From Volutella citrinella (taxonomy: Eukaryota; Ascomycota; Sordariomycetes; Hypocreales; Nectriaceae), in the NCBI GenBank assembly GCA_034401135.1, contig JAWZSP010000007.1:3162001-3226000 (forward strand): DNA of 64,000 nt, written 5' to 3'. The notes under the pieces were generated by a model. It searched no databases. It saw only the letters and a list, made by a program, of their open reading frames with translations, and was not told the origin of the DNA. Position 1 is the stretch's first letter. Each line of letters begins with the position of its first letter. The translations under genes were made by a program, and so were the position numbers. Below are positions 44,722 to 56,646 of this stretch, one piece after another.

Positions 44722-45451
44722 ATGACGCTCCGGCTATCCAAGCGAATCTCCATCAAATGGGGCACCGATCCTGCCAGCGAGCCCACCGACACCGTCGTCC
44801 TGAGTGTCGGTTCTTATTTCATGGACTTGAGAATCAAGTTGGCAGACAAGTCTGTTGATTGGGCATTTGCAGGGACGAGAGAAATACTGTCACAGGCACC
44901 GCGTATGTTGAATCTCACTGCAATCTACTCTCAAGACTGACAATATCCCAGTCCGCTGCAGATGGTACCACGCCATAGACTCGAGGCTTGCATTTGATCC
45001 TGACGAGGGCATATTCCAATCTCTGCCAAACGGCGATGATCTTGAGACTGGAGAGATGCCATGTGCCGAGAAGGATAACCAAGTCACTCCCTATGAGGAG
45101 GTCTGGAGACAGCTTTACCCCAAGCCAGGAAAGGAGCTCGGTTGGATTCTTGAGCGCAAATCAGATGGTTACACAAGATTCCTGGGCCAGTATGGTGGGA
45201 TATACTATGCCATGCAGCAGACCAAGGATGGAAGGTTTAGCGTGAGGAAGGAAGAGTACACGGAAAATAAGGGCTTTTCTCTGTGGAAGATGACGTTCAA
45301 GTCAGGGCCCGCTAAGTTACCATCTCTCGCGGAGTCAGGCGTCGTGCAATTCGCGGGAGAAGGCCAGTGGGAAATGGGAGGCCTGGCGATTGTGAATGGA
45401 GAGGAATACCAAGTTAGAGCGGTTCATAAACTGAGAGAGTCTCGGCTCTAA
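44722..45451 (+). CDS. Hri1 family protein
   Basis: Member of the fungal Hri1 family, named for the yeast protein that interacts with the kinase Hrr25. Exons 44722-44902 and 44952-45451 with a 49-nt intron (GTATGT...CCCAG, branch CTGAC) give 226 aa. The characteristic opening is RISIKWGTDPASEPTDTVVL at residues 7-26, followed by SVGSYFMDLRIK. The second half has FQSLPNGDDLETGEM, YEEVWRQL, LGWILERKSDG and, at the end, AGEGQWEMGGLAIVNGEEYQ. These follow the beta-barrel pattern of the family (two related lobes). No signal peptide or membrane segment. The cellular role is poorly known. No pathway link to neighbours is visible. Confidence 0.87.
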
Positions 45452-46034
45452 ATTCCAACGCTTTGCTATGGATTGATGAGTGTCTCTGCCAAGTGATTCC
45501 CTCTTATGGATTGCTAGAATTTTAATTCAACGTAGTTGCAAGTGAGATGGTGAATTTCGATGCTGGACCTGGATGGAAAAGGGGAGACCAAAACTAGACA
45601 TACGAGGTAAATGCCATTTGAAAATGTCAATATCGTGGAAAGTGATTATTTCTCCATTTTTTCGTATTGCAATCATGTATTCAGCTGATTCAAACGATTA
45701 CTCACACAATAGTTCATAAAATTCATGGAAGAAATGGCTTGTTGTTCTTGAAACATATTGGATGCTTCCAGCCAATGCAAACAAGTAACCATGATTAATT
45801 CGTCAGCCCTGCCGTTTCACATCGCATCGAGATCCCGAGATCATCGGGGTGGGTCAATCGGTTGTACGTCCTCACGAATCATGGCTCTGCCCACAGACTC
45901 GCTAGCCCAAAGCAAACCACGTCCCTGGGACGCTAGTGGGGCCGTGACTCCTCATGCCCTCTTCGCCACCCTCCACTTCGACTTCTCCGTCTCCATCTCA
46001 CTACCTCCACATCCGACCCGAACCCAGATGCACA
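45452..46034. other. Intergenic region, no gene seen
   Basis: AT-rich for the first 300 bp (3' end of Hri1), then GC-richer leader sequence of the next regulator. Nothing else supportable. Confidence 0.5.
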
Positions 46035-47861
46035 ATGGCGCCGTCGCCGCAGCAGCCCTCGGGCGTGCAAAAGCACACCAGGTCTCGTGCCGGGTGCGCC
46101 CGCTGCAGGAAGCGCCGCCAGCGATGTGACCAGGCCAAGCCGGAGTGCCGGAGATGCGTCGACGCGGGCGAGGCCTGCAAGTACGAGCTGAAGCTCAACT
46201 GGGGAGGCCGGCCCTTCCAGAAGTCGCCATTCGGCCAGTGCTTGGGCCAGGTGGAGCGACTGGGTAATTTCCAATGCACTTCGGTCTTTTTTAGGACTCA
46301 TGGCTGACGTAGGCAGATAACAATGCCGTCAACACCTGCAACCGGGGTGGTTTTGTGTATTCGCTGTCGGCGGAGCAGCCACATGAGGCGAGAACCGCCA
46401 GGAGACGTACCAAGAGGACTACCAAGGAGCCTGGCTCATCTGGTTCATTCCATACATTCAGCATCAATGGGCCCGTAGATCCTCCGCCTTTTGACGCCGC
46501 ACCGCTGCTACCAGAGCCTCAGCCCGAATCCCCGCCAATAGAGGATGAGGAGGATGTGGTCAACACCGACACAGCACTCACTCTCTCCCATCCCTCCCCA
46601 ACCGACTTCTTGCACCCACGCAGCGAGTTTGAGCTGCTGCCCCCATTAATCCGCCATCTGTTCCAGTTCTACCTCTCAGAAACCATGCAGTTCAGCATCC
46701 CGAGCACGTATGCGCGCGCCGAGATTTGCCGGTTCGTTGTTCCTATGGCTCTCCAGCAGCCCTGCTTGCTCTATGCGGCCATGACCTTTGCCGCCATCCA
46801 TCTCCAAGCAATGGGCCGCCTCTTCCAGGAATCGGAGAAGCTCATCGAGACCCTCGAGCAAGGGACCCTGCGGCACCTGCGCGAGCAACTCGGCGACAAG
46901 AGTCCCACATCCCGTGCCGTATCGCTGGCAACTATCCGCACATTATGCCAAGCGCAGATTTACGGCGCCAGACCATCGTGGCGGTCTCACCTGAAAGACG
47001 CCAAGGACGTTCTCGAGGACGGCCACTCGCATCGCGACGAGACCGGCTGCTGCTCTTGTGGCTCAATGAGGGGCTTCTTGTCGAGTTGGTACGACAATGT
47101 CGAGGCGCTGACGGCTTTGACACCCGCTGGACTTCCCAGCGGCCAGCTTGAGATAACCTGTCGACCAAACCATGCCGTATTCTTTGACGTGTTCGGTGGC
47201 ACTTCGTCCGACCTGCCTGATCTGCTGAGGGAGGTGGGCGCGTTAGTCAAGGAGCGGCGCCGACAAGTCAGCTCCGAGGGCCAGCCGTCTCTGTTATCAG
47301 AAGGCGACATCGCCCTGGAGGCCGAGATCCTGATACACGAAATCCACAACAGACTAGAAAGAGACACGGCCGGGAACCTGCACCGTCAAGCAGTGCTGCG
47401 AAACACGCTCTCGCCGGCTGATATTCAAGCGTACGCACTCAGCAACCAAGGGTTCCTGTACACAGCGCTCCTCCACATATACTGCGGAGCGCAGGACCTT
47501 CCGCCTTCTTCGCCGGAAGTGCAGTGGTGCGTCGAGCAGATCCTATCCTGCGCCAACGGTATGAACTTGCGCTCCGGCCTCTCGCCCAAAATCTTGCTGG
47601 TCCCCCAGCTCTTTGCCGCAGGGCTGTGTGCCATCGGGCCTGCTCAACAGGGCGTCAGGTCGGCCCTCGAAGACATTGGCAAGTGGATGAAGACGCCTCA
47701 TCTCAGGAAATCTGTGGACCTATTGGAGCACACGTGGTCGCAGTTTCCGGATGGCACGGAGCCCGACGGCTGGAACTGGTTTGGTAAGTGACTCCTCGCG
47801 TAGAAGGTGAATTAACTGACGATGAGTAGAGAGAATGAGTTTCGATATACTGCCATACTAA
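46035..47861 (+). CDS. Zn2Cys6 transcription factor, Fungal_trans_2 type
   Basis: Predicted 575-aa zinc cluster regulator. Exons 46035-46263, 46317-47783 and 47830-47861. The cluster is C21-X2-C24-X6-C31-X6-C38-X2-C41-X6-C48 (CARCRKRRQRC through CRRCVDAGEAC). A Ser/Pro-rich linker follows, then a C-terminal acidic helical domain of the Fungal_trans_2 kind (PLIRHLFQFYLSETMQFSIP, MALQQPCLLYAAMTFAAIHL). The last intron (GTAAGT...GAGTAG, branch CTGAC) adds ERMSFDILPY after NWF and fits the family, which usually ends shortly after a Trp-rich motif. Without it the protein stops four residues later at 47791. Targets unknown; it stands alone between Hri1 and the phospholipase. Confidence 0.85.
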
Positions 47862-48327
47862 ACAGGGGGGTAATGGTTTGATGAAAATGGTCTTCTGGGC
47901 TTCCTTATGCTTGGTTGAATGACGATGTTATAGTTGTACTAGTATGAATAAATGACACTTATGACCATCTTGCGCCCTCCCGATCTGTATCCCTTGTTAT
48001 TGGTATTTGAGTCGAGATTCTATAACATCACTTAAGAGATGGCTTTTTATGTAATTTCACAACTGGTCTCTGTATTCGTGATGGATTAGTAGAAAAATGG
48101 CGTTTGACTATCTTGTGTTACGATCATTGTCATTCAACACCTGTACGACTTCAGCTCACAGTATCAAAGCATTGCATGACATATGCACAAGAAATACATT
48201 CATTATCGACTCATGTACATAGCAGATCACTCATGTTCTCTCATAGGCGTCGTGTACGCATATCCAGAATAGCGCCTCCAGAGCTGTCCATACGGTCAAT
48301 CATACTCCCGTCCCCAGGATAATCAGC
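47862..48327. other. Convergent 3' region
   Basis: 466 bp between two opposing gene ends, AT-rich. No gene seen. Confidence 0.5.
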
Positions 48328-50073
48328 TCAAACATTGTCAATCTCAAACTTGACGAGGATGGAGCACTTGGTCTCGTGGCCCCTTTGGTCGAGCATGCGC
48401 ACAAACGACCACCCCGGCGTCAGGTACGACAAACGCACGGCAGCGACGGTGAAGATGGGGTTGATGGCCCAGCTGTCATCGCTCTTGATGAGCATGCGCA
48501 CAAAGACAAGCTCGTTGTCGTCGTACTCCCACTCGAGCGTCTCGTCCCACACGGGGTCCGAGGGGGGCGGGTTCTCACCGCGGTGCAGGAAGCCCAGGCG
48601 GTGGTGCTTGTAGGGGCCCGTCTTGCGCTTGGGCGGGGTGTTTGTGAGCTCGTCCGGGTGGTACAGCGTGCACGACAGGTACGGCTTGATCTTGTCCATG
48701 TCGGTGTCTTCCTGCGGCGGTATGTCCGTGGCGCCGGCGACGTGCATGCGCAGCCGCTTCCTCAGCCCGGTGTTGAGCTTCCCGCTGCCGCCGTGCCGCA
48801 GCGCCGCCGGCTTGAGCACGTAGCCCACTGACCCGGCGAAGAGCGCCTCGTTGAGCTGGTTGCTGGTGCCAAACGTCTGCAGGTTGAGCGCGCAGATCTG
48901 GGCGCCGATGCCCCAGTACGGCACCGGCTTGAGGTTGGTCGACGAGATGCGCGTGCCCTTGGGGAAGACGCGCATCAGGTAGTGGGCGTTGTGGCGCGCG
49001 ATGGCGGCGCTGTTGGCCGGCAGGTGCGCGCCCAGCCCGGACTCGGACACGTTGATGAGGTGGTGGTGAGGCCCGTTGACGAGCGCGGCCGAGTCGAACC
49101 ACGAGTTGTCGTTGGGCTTGACTGACTGCGCGTAGACGCCCAGCTCGGCGAGCTCGGGCACGACGACGCCCGCGCCGGCCGTCTTCTTCTTGTCCTTGTA
49201 CTCGTTGTGCGCCTTGAGCTCGTTCTCGTCCATGTACTCGTCTGCGTCGCTCGAGTCGCTGTCGGTATGCTCGTCTGGGAGGTGATACTCGACAATGACG
49301 GCAATCTTGGAGCCCAGTTCGCCCAGAGTGACATGGCCCGTGACGCCCAACTGCTCCTGATGCCCATGCTCCCGCACATCCTTGCTCAACAGCCGGTCGC
49401 CCCAGATCTCCGTCATGATGTCCACCAGGCGCTTCTGGCCCTCGGCGTCACAGTGGTTCTCCAGGGACAGGAGGACGGGGGACGGCTGGAATTCCGGGTT
49501 GCTAGCGGCCTCAGCGGCCTCCTTGTCAACGACATCCCGGATGGTCTCGCAGACGGCGCGGAAGGAAACATTGGACACGAGCGTGTAGCCGTGGGTGACC
49601 TTGGGCTCGGACTTGTCGTCGGGGTTGTCCCAGGCGTCAATCTCGACACAGCGCGCACCAGTGCGAAGCGCCGTCTCGTACGCCGTCGCATTGGACTCCC
49701 CAAAGAGCTGGTGCGCCATGAGATAGGTGTTGTGGCTCGAGCTGATGAAGTACTCGGGCAGCGGGTGTGAGCGGTCGATGAGCTCGGCGGGGATCTGGGC
49801 GTGCGGCTTGCTGACGAGCTGGAGCAGCGCCGGCGTGTGCGTCTCCGACTCCAGGTCGACGTCGCGCTCCGGGAGGATGTTCTTCTCGATGATGAAGGAC
49901 TTGAGGGCGTGGCTGACCCTCAGGTCCGAGGCGGGCTTGCGCCAGCTGTGTCCGCCGCCTGCGACGGTTGCGTTGTCGATCTCCTGGCCGACGTCCTCGT
50001 CATCAGCGCGACGGCGCATCTTGCCGGAGAGCCCCCTGAGGCCCTCCATCTTGGCCGCGAGGTCCGCCGCCAT
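48328..50073 (-). CDS. Phosphatidylinositol-specific phospholipase C
   Basis: Eukaryotic PI-PLC of 581 aa, single exon. It cleaves PtdIns(4,5)P2 to diacylglycerol and inositol trisphosphate in a Ca2+-dependent way. The X box begins near residue 100: SSSHNTYL with catalytic His114, RCVEIDAWDN (Ca2+ ligands), HGYTLVSNVSF with second catalytic His161, and SLENHC. An acidic linker (DSDSSDADEYMDENE) separates it from the Y box (LGVYAQS, YLMRVFPKGTRISSTNLKPV, LFAGSVGYVLKP). A C-terminal C2 domain covers about 440-580 with an extra loop (PPKRKTGPYKHH). I see no EF-hands or PH domain, so it is shorter than the yeast Plc1 type; filamentous fungi carry several such short forms. The frame is open upstream, but MAADLAAKMEG at 50073 is the natural start. 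Confidence 0.92.
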   Translation of the reverse strand: MAADLAAKMEGLRGLSGKMRRRADDEDVGQEIDNATVAGGGHSWRKPASDLRVSHALKSFIIEKNILPERDVDLESETHTPALLQLVSKPHAQIPAELIDRSHPLPEYFISSSHNTYLMAHQLFGESNATAYETALRTGARCVEIDAWDNPDDKSEPKVTHGYTLVSNVSFRAVCETIRDVVDKEAAEAASNPEFQPSPVLLSLENHCDAEGQKRLVDIMTEIWGDRLLSKDVREHGHQEQLGVTGHVTLGELGSKIAVIVEYHLPDEHTDSDSSDADEYMDENELKAHNEYKDKKKTAGAGVVVPELAELGVYAQSVKPNDNSWFDSAALVNGPHHHLINVSESGLGAHLPANSAAIARHNAHYLMRVFPKGTRISSTNLKPVPYWGIGAQICALNLQTFGTSNQLNEALFAGSVGYVLKPAALRHGGSGKLNTGLRKRLRMHVAGATDIPPQEDTDMDKIKPYLSCTLYHPDELTNTPPKRKTGPYKHHRLGFLHRGENPPPSDPVWDETLEWEYDDNELVFVRMLIKSDDSWAINPIFTVAAVRLSYLTPGWSFVRMLDQRGHETKCSILVKFEIDNV

Positions 50074-51241
50074 TGTTGCGTTGCTATCCGGTGCTGGTTG
50101 AGAGGTGAGATGAGATAAGATGCGATGCGACGGCGCCAGCTGAAAATGAGGGGCAGCGTCAGTCGGTGGCAAGTTGTGAGAAGCGGGGTGGATTCTCGCG
50201 GGAGCGAAGCTGAAAAGGATCGCGCCGCGACAGAGCGCGCTGGCGATGGCAGGATGCGATGGTCTTATTGATTGCGAGAGACGCTCGGAATGCTCGTGCC
50301 GTAAACGCAGGGTTGCCGAAAGCCGCCTTGGCGAGTGGTGGGTAGTGGAGAGACGCTGGCGCCAAGTGGTGATGGATACGCGCGCCCAGAGTTGAGTCGC
50401 CCGTGAGCTCGAAACAGGGCCAGTAGCAGTGGGGAAATGGAACTTGGGGAAGCCAGCTGTCAGTAAGCGGGTGACGCCACCTAGGACGAAGGCGGCATGG
50501 GTTCTGCTGGGCTCGATGCCCATTCAGCGTGGTGAGCATCAGCTGGGAATGTAAGCGCGATAGCTGCCTGGGTACAGATTAGTCCTTGAGTCGATCTCTG
50601 CCGAGGCTGCTGTTTAGACGCAGCTTGCCAGTTGCCATTGAATCGGCTGGATAAGGATCGGTCAGGCCGTCATGTCTCGCCCCAATATCGTCCAGAGAAA
50701 CGTGACGGCAGATACTAAGTTAGCTATCCCACGACAGCTCGTCAATCGCAATTGACACAAATACGGCCACCTCGTCAGCGACTTGTTCAACAGGGCGGTG
50801 CCCCATCGTTCATGCGACATCAAGAAAGCCTGAGTGATGCAGGTCAGGGACAGAGAACAACTAGACACGAGTCTTGTCCTGCGTCCCGGTGCAGAGAAGT
50901 AGAAAATCCGAGGGTACAACGATTCCTCCTTTAATCTCTATTTCCCTGTATTGCATTTTTCCTTCATCAGTTGTCTGCATATTCATCAGCGCTCTCTTTC
51001 AATTCCCACCAGTTCGGCCCTTGCCGCCCAGTTAGGTACCTAGCCTCTGAAACACAGCGCACAGGCCGCCTAGCACAGCCGCCCTCCTTCCTGAGGTGGC
51101 TTGTGTGGTTGCATTTGAGTCAGCAGCCATAGCCACACTGCAAAAAGATCTACACTTCCATTCTGACACGCTAGGACGGCTTCACATTTGTGCTGCCTTC
51201 AAACCTCGCCGTTTCACCCTCACAACCCTCGACGTTCCGTC
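50074..51241. other. Divergent intergenic region
   Basis: 1.17 kb between the starts of the phospholipase (-) and a hypothetical gene (+). Both promoters should lie here. The phospholipase frame stays open upstream to about 50523 but without conserved sequence. Confidence 0.5.
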
Positions 51242-53280
51242 ATGCAATTCTCGCCGTCAGTCCAGTTTTGCTTTCTATCGCGATGCAGGATCTGCCGCTT
51301 CTTGTTTGAAGACGGCCAGGAGCTCCTCTTCTGTGAGCCTCTTCTCCCAATCTCCTTCCTTCGCCCCAAGCCAGCCCAAGCCAGCCCAAGATACCCAACT
51401 CTGTGACCCATCGACTAACGCTCGCCAGTGACCCCTGGTGGGACTAAGTCGTCCAGGACATGGACCTTTTCCGAGTGCTACGCCTTCTGCGACAGCGAGC
51501 ACAATTATGAATTCCGCTTCTGCCTCGACGATTGTGACCACTCCAATGGTAGGGCAACCCCCTGCCACCAGGAGTGTGTGAATCTCGTCGCGGCCCTCGA
51601 ACTTCCCCTTGAGGACCTCTTGGAAGCCACAGAGTACACATTCGAGCCTCTTCTCTCAGAGGAGAAACGTAGAAGGGATGTGATTCTCGAAAATGTCAGG
51701 GAGTCCCTGTTCAACCTCTCTCAAAAGCTGCCCAACGAACTCCTGGCCCAAATTTCAAAGGAACTCGTTTTGGCATACGCTCTCGCGTCACTGCCCAGCA
51801 AACTCCCCATCCACTACGCTGTGAATTTGAGCAAGGACGTTTGGGGCAGTTTTGTCAACATTGATGGCGTCCAGTACATCGCAACCATCTCCAACGTCCA
51901 AACAGAGCACAGCGTCATCGTGCTACCTGCCAAGCCGCGTGCCGAAGGACAAATTCTGTACGCCGATGAAGACCATTTTGGTATCAAGAACCTAACTTGG
52001 GACCACTCATCTCTACTGCCGGCTCCAGAAGAAGAGAGCACTCCGCAGTGGTGGCGCGCCACTGCGATAAACGGAGAAACCCTGGAATATGCCTCGGATG
52101 TAAGGTTCCCCCTACCCCAATCAAGCCCTTCTTTTTACTCATGAATCGCAGGGCATAAAGTTGAGGCGAATAGTGGAACCAGAGCCTTCTGATCCGCGGG
52201 ACTGCTTATGGCAATGCGCCCCGTCGCCAGCTGAGCTCCAGGGGCTTGGCTTTCGCGACTTCCGGGACATGATTGAGCGTATGAGGCGACACAGACAAAC
52301 ATTGAGAATGGTACCCTTGGATCTAGATGACCCAAGCATCACGGGTTTCTCTGTGTGTAGGTACCCACAAACCGGGTCCATTCACGCGCACCGTGCCGGG
52401 GACGACCTGAGTTTTTACGAGGACATGGATGCCTTTTACAAGAACAAAGCCGTCTGGACATACCTTCCCCTGTGGCCTGGGGAAATGGTGACGGAATTCT
52501 GGTATAGGGAAGTTGACACAGCCCGGCCTGCATTCAGTGTAAGTCACGAATACCCTTGGCAGTTCCCATCGAGTCATCGCTCACTCAGCGTGGCAGTTTA
52601 AAACTACTAGCGGCAGATTCATGACAGCCGGGACATACGAAGTTCCCCCAGAGTCTTGGATGTGCAGATGGACCTGCATCTCATTGTTGCAGCAACCGAA
52701 GCCAACGAGAGTTTTCATGAACCACTACACAAACGGGCCAATCAAGGTATTTGCGAGGCCACGAGATACCAAGGGACGCCCTCGGCCCGCTCCAATTCAG
52801 AAAAGGCTCCCATACAGCCAGTTCAACTCCTATTACGGCCGATGCCACACGGCGGCCAAACTCAAGGATATTGCAGAAATCGTGCTGTCAGAGGGCCCTC
52901 ATGAATGCGCCGACAAAGCCGTCATCGGCATGCTCTTTCGATATCGAGATGGGAGTGAGATCGCGGTCGGAAGTTTCCGTGTCCATCCAAACCCCCGGCG
53001 GCTCGACCTGTCTGGGCTAGAGTCTCCAAAGCTACACGTGGGCATGGGCGGCCCCGAAAACGTCCTGGTGCAACAAGTGCAGCTGCAGGAGCCAGAAGAC
53101 AAGGGGGTCTTAAGGTGGAGATGCTTCGACTTGGACGCCCCCTCGGATAAGTTGTATTTGGATTGGTGGATCTTGACGGGTAGCGGCAACGAGCTCTTCA
53201 CGAGAGGAGAAGACGACGTTCTGTCCGATTTGGAGAGTGACGAGAGGGTGTCCGAAGAAGACGATGACGAAGAAGACTGA
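51242..53280 (+). CDS. Hypothetical fungal protein of a Cys-containing family
   Basis: I do not have a name for this family but have the impression of a widespread set of fungal proteins of unknown function. Model: exons 51242-51332, 51429-52099, 52152-52538 and 52693-53280, 578 aa. The N-terminus has a CRICRFLF Cys pair; CYAFC, RFC, DDC, PCHQEC follow within 80 residues, so a small zinc-binding unit is possible. The middle has WGSFVNIDGVQYIATISN. The C-terminal part has the pattern IGMLFRYRDGSEIAVGSFR and ends in WRCFDLDAP, LYLDWWILTG and an acidic tail. The third intron is the least sure: the donor GTAAGT at 52539 is strong, and acceptors at 52653 or 52692 both keep the frame. No signal peptide. 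Confidence 0.7.
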
Positions 53281-54938
53281 TGGAGGGAAATCAAAAAATA
53301 TTCAGCGTTCAATTTATCCAAAACCCGTATGCACACATCTGTGTAATATATTTACAAGTGGTGGGTTTCAACATTGCTTAGGAATCTTCTCTGGCACGTA
53401 CCCCCTAAAACCGTCTTGTTCATCCCGGCTGTGGAGTTGATCGATCATCAGCGAGGCCGCACATCATCGTTTCGGGCAGCAGTAACGTCCAGATACCAAT
53501 CCATGGCTGCCAAATTTACACCTCACACGGTTCTTTTTGGCTCTTTAACTCATTTATTTCCCTTGAACTAGACATGTGATGCGCCCGATGTGACTCTTCC
53601 TGGCTACATCGCTCACCAAGGACCGTTGAGAAGCTAGGTTGGTGCCTGAGTCAGCAATCTCAGCTTCTCAGGCAGCAATTGTCGTGCCCCACTACCGCTT
53701 GACAAAAAGACGAAATTTTCCGCTGGTCTTTTTTGCTTTCTCTTCTTTTCCTCCATATTGAACAACGCAAATAACAACGTTCAGGTTTCTCCTATCGCAT
53801 TGATGTGAGGCGCGTCGCAAGGCTGCGCCCAAGACCAGCAATCACGAGGAACACAGAATGGAGAGAAAAACGAACAATCTTGGGTGCGGTGCTTCCCTGC
53901 CTTTTGGCTGATGGGGAGGATCGCAATGATTGAACGTACATGCCAACCTGTAAACACAATAATTTTGTGAATGCCATGACGCCCATGTCTAAATGATTGC
54001 TGCGCTGCAATCGTCCAATGCGATGAGTGCTTCGACAGCACGACGCGACAAGCCGTACCTCCTTCGCGAAGGCCGCCAGCAAGCTGCGATGGCAGCTGTG
54101 GTCATTCCAGATATCGCTGGACTTACATCTGAGCAAGCCGTGCCTCACTCAATGCGCCACTGGCGTACCATGTACTGGCATCGAGGCTGGGGAGCCCAAC
54201 AGCTAGAGCCCAGGAAAATTCTGCTTGTCTGGCAAGGGGTGCCAAGAGCGGGAACGCCATTCACTCAGCTATTTGCTCTGAAGAGCCCGAGACATAAAAT
54301 CACTTCATCAGACGAGCTGCAGCTGGTGCAGAATACGTGCAGATAATCTCCAAGCCTTCAGGAGGCAAGATGGAGGAATGTCGAACACTCAACGGGATCG
54401 GTTAACGTTTGATCGAGTCACCAATTCTTAAAAGCGCCGTGCAGGACGAACCCGCTTAATCTGCCCAGATCGATTCAACTCGACGCTATTGACCAGAAGG
54501 CCACAACGCAGAGCCGCTTTTTCTTCACAATCCGGGGGATTCAACTTTCTATGAAGAGAAAAGAAAAAGAGGGAAAAACTGACCTGCGAATTCAGCGATA
54601 ATATCGGCTCCATCTGCACGCACGGACCATACATATCACGTGAGTGTGGAGCGTGGCTGGGCAGACCCCTCATTGGCTGCAACGTACATGACATAGGCAG
54701 CCAACCGGCCATCCTCTGGCAAGACGATCCTGGCTGACGAAGACGGCCAAGGGAGACGACGTCGTTTCGTGATTCTATTCCTAGCACCACAAGCATTCTG
54801 CGACCGCCATATCCCTCATCTCCATCAAGTGCATTCCGGCGCCTTCGTTTCGCTTTGACTGGACCTGCGACTGCGACTTTCTGATCCTTTCGACGTTCAA
54901 ACCCCCCTCGACCCGAACCCCAGCCTCCCGCCATCACC
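53281..54938. other. Intergenic region, no gene convincingly seen
   Basis: 1.66 kb between plus-strand genes. Frames at 53993-54346 (+) and 54428-54964 (-) are unrecognised and lack splice support. The last 150 bp are pyrimidine-rich leader of VTI1. Confidence 0.5.
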
Positions 54939-55766
54939 ATGTCGAACCCTCTCGATACGGACATCGGCTCTGAGCGCTTCGGCGACTATGAGACCGACTT
55001 CAAGCTGGTCCAGGCAGATCTCAGCCAAAAGCTGGACCAAATCCCAGAGCTTTCCGGCGAGCCGCGCAAGGCCGCGCTCACCCAGGCCGAGCGGGCGCTC
55101 GAGGAGGCAGACGAACTGGTACGTCCGTAATGCGGCAGCCTGCCATCGCCGTCGCTCGTTTCCTTCGTGCCTGCGATACTGACCGCCGTCCCTTAGCTTG
55201 GCCAAATGCGACTCGAGAAGCAGAACATCCCCACGAGCGCCCGCACCAAGGTCAACCAGCGCATCCGCAACTACGAGTCCGACGTCGATGCCGCGCGGCG
55301 CAAGTTCACGTCCCTCAACACCGACCGGGCCGCCCTCTTCGGCTCCCGCTACACCGACGAGCCCTCTGGCGCTTCCGACATCAACCTAGAGCAGCGCCAG
55401 CAGCTGCTTTCCGGCACCGACCGTCTGGGCCGTAGCACCGATCGCCTCAAGAACGCCCAGGCGCTGGCCAACGAGACCGAGGGCATCGGCCAGAGCACCC
55501 TCGACGACCTGTACCGACAGCGCGAGGTTATCCAGCACACCCACGAGACGCTGGGCCAGAGCGAGGGCTATGTGGACCGCAGCGTGAAGACGCTCAAGGG
55601 GATGACCCGTAGGTACTGTGCCCCCCCCAGTTGATCCCACAACCCTGAGCGAGCATTGACTGACTGACGTTGTTACAGGATGGCTACCAATCGGATAATC
55701 ACCATTTCCATCATCACCATTCTTGTTCTTCTTATTGTCGCCGTCATTTTCAGCAAGTTCCGATAA
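54939..55766 (+). CDS. VTI1: v-SNARE Vti1
   Basis: Qb-SNARE used in fusion at Golgi, late endosome and vacuole. Exons 54939-55118, 55197-55612 and 55679-55766 give 227 aa, close to yeast Vti1 (217). Residues 1-95 form the three-helix N-terminal domain (FGDYETDFKLVQADLSQKLD, RALEEADELLGQMRLEK). The SNARE helix covers about 130-195 with QQLLSGTDRLGRSTDRLKNA, where the central-layer Gln and heptads are visible, then LDDLYRQREVIQHTHETLGQ. The last short exon encodes a single C-terminal membrane anchor (IITISIITILVLLIVAVIF) and SKFR. The first intron is longer (78 nt) than most here. Introns fall between the structural parts. Confidence 0.95.
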
Positions 55767-56646
55767 GCGACTTTTGGGATTGGAGTTTCTGGCATTGGCT
55801 GCGTTTATGTGAGGGTGTCGTCGTCAGTTCGCGATCTATACTGCACGCTCGTTTTTGTGATGGGAGTCGAATGGGTTTTCCTGTGCCTTTTTTGGTTGTA
55901 GAAGTAGATCAGGCAGACGTTGCAGTCTGGTTTGGCCTAACGGGCGTGGCTTGCGTGTTGTCCATAGTCTTAATGCGAGCCACAGACCGGTTCTTTACGA
56001 GCACCATGCAACTGTCATTTGCGTATCGTCTTCTTATTGTCTGGCCATTGAGGCGCCGTGCATGTGACGGGAGGGATGCAGCAGCGCTTCTTGCGCGGGG
56101 CGACATGCACAATAAGATGCTACTATACAGGGCTAATAATAACACTGAATCTGCACATCCAACGAACGCAAACCACATTCTCGCCCCATCCCCTCGCCCG
56201 GTCATGGTCCACATGTGCAATTGCGCCCAATTGCGCTCGCGTGTTCGCTGTCCAGTTTCAGCTCTGTCGCTGGCAAGACCAACAGGTTACCCAGCCAGGG
56301 CCGGGAAGGCAAGGCAAGGCAAGGGAGGAGCCCCCGCACCGCAGCTCCGAGCTTTTACCGGTTGTGGCCAGGGTTCCTCAATTCCCAGCCTCTCTTTTCG
56401 CCTTCAAAACTCTGCCCTTCCCACAAACCACACTCAATCTTGCCCCCATCTCCCCGACATTTCCGCCCGCATTATCGCGCCACGCCCTCCTCCCCTCCCC
56501 TTCTTCCCTCCTCCTTTATATTCCCCCTCCCCGCACTCGACGTGCATTGGGGCCTGCTTCTTTTAATTTATCTCTCCCGACTATTCTCCCCCCCCTCCCC
56601 CCCCCGCTAGCTTGCTGCGTGCTGAACGCAGCCTCGCGTTTCTCTC
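55767..56646. other. Intergenic region, no gene seen
   Basis: 0.88 kb; open frames run through it in several phases but are not coding by content. The last 250 bp are strongly pyrimidine-rich on the plus strand, typical of a highly expressed fungal promoter or leader. Confidence 0.55.

Noticed and set aside
53993..54346. 117-codon plus-strand frame
   Set aside because: No homologous pattern recognised and no convincing promoter or splice signals; kept as intergenic.
55670..56566. 298-codon plus-strand frame after VTI1
   Set aside because: It begins inside the last VTI1 exon in another frame and runs into the pyrimidine-rich leader of the next gene.
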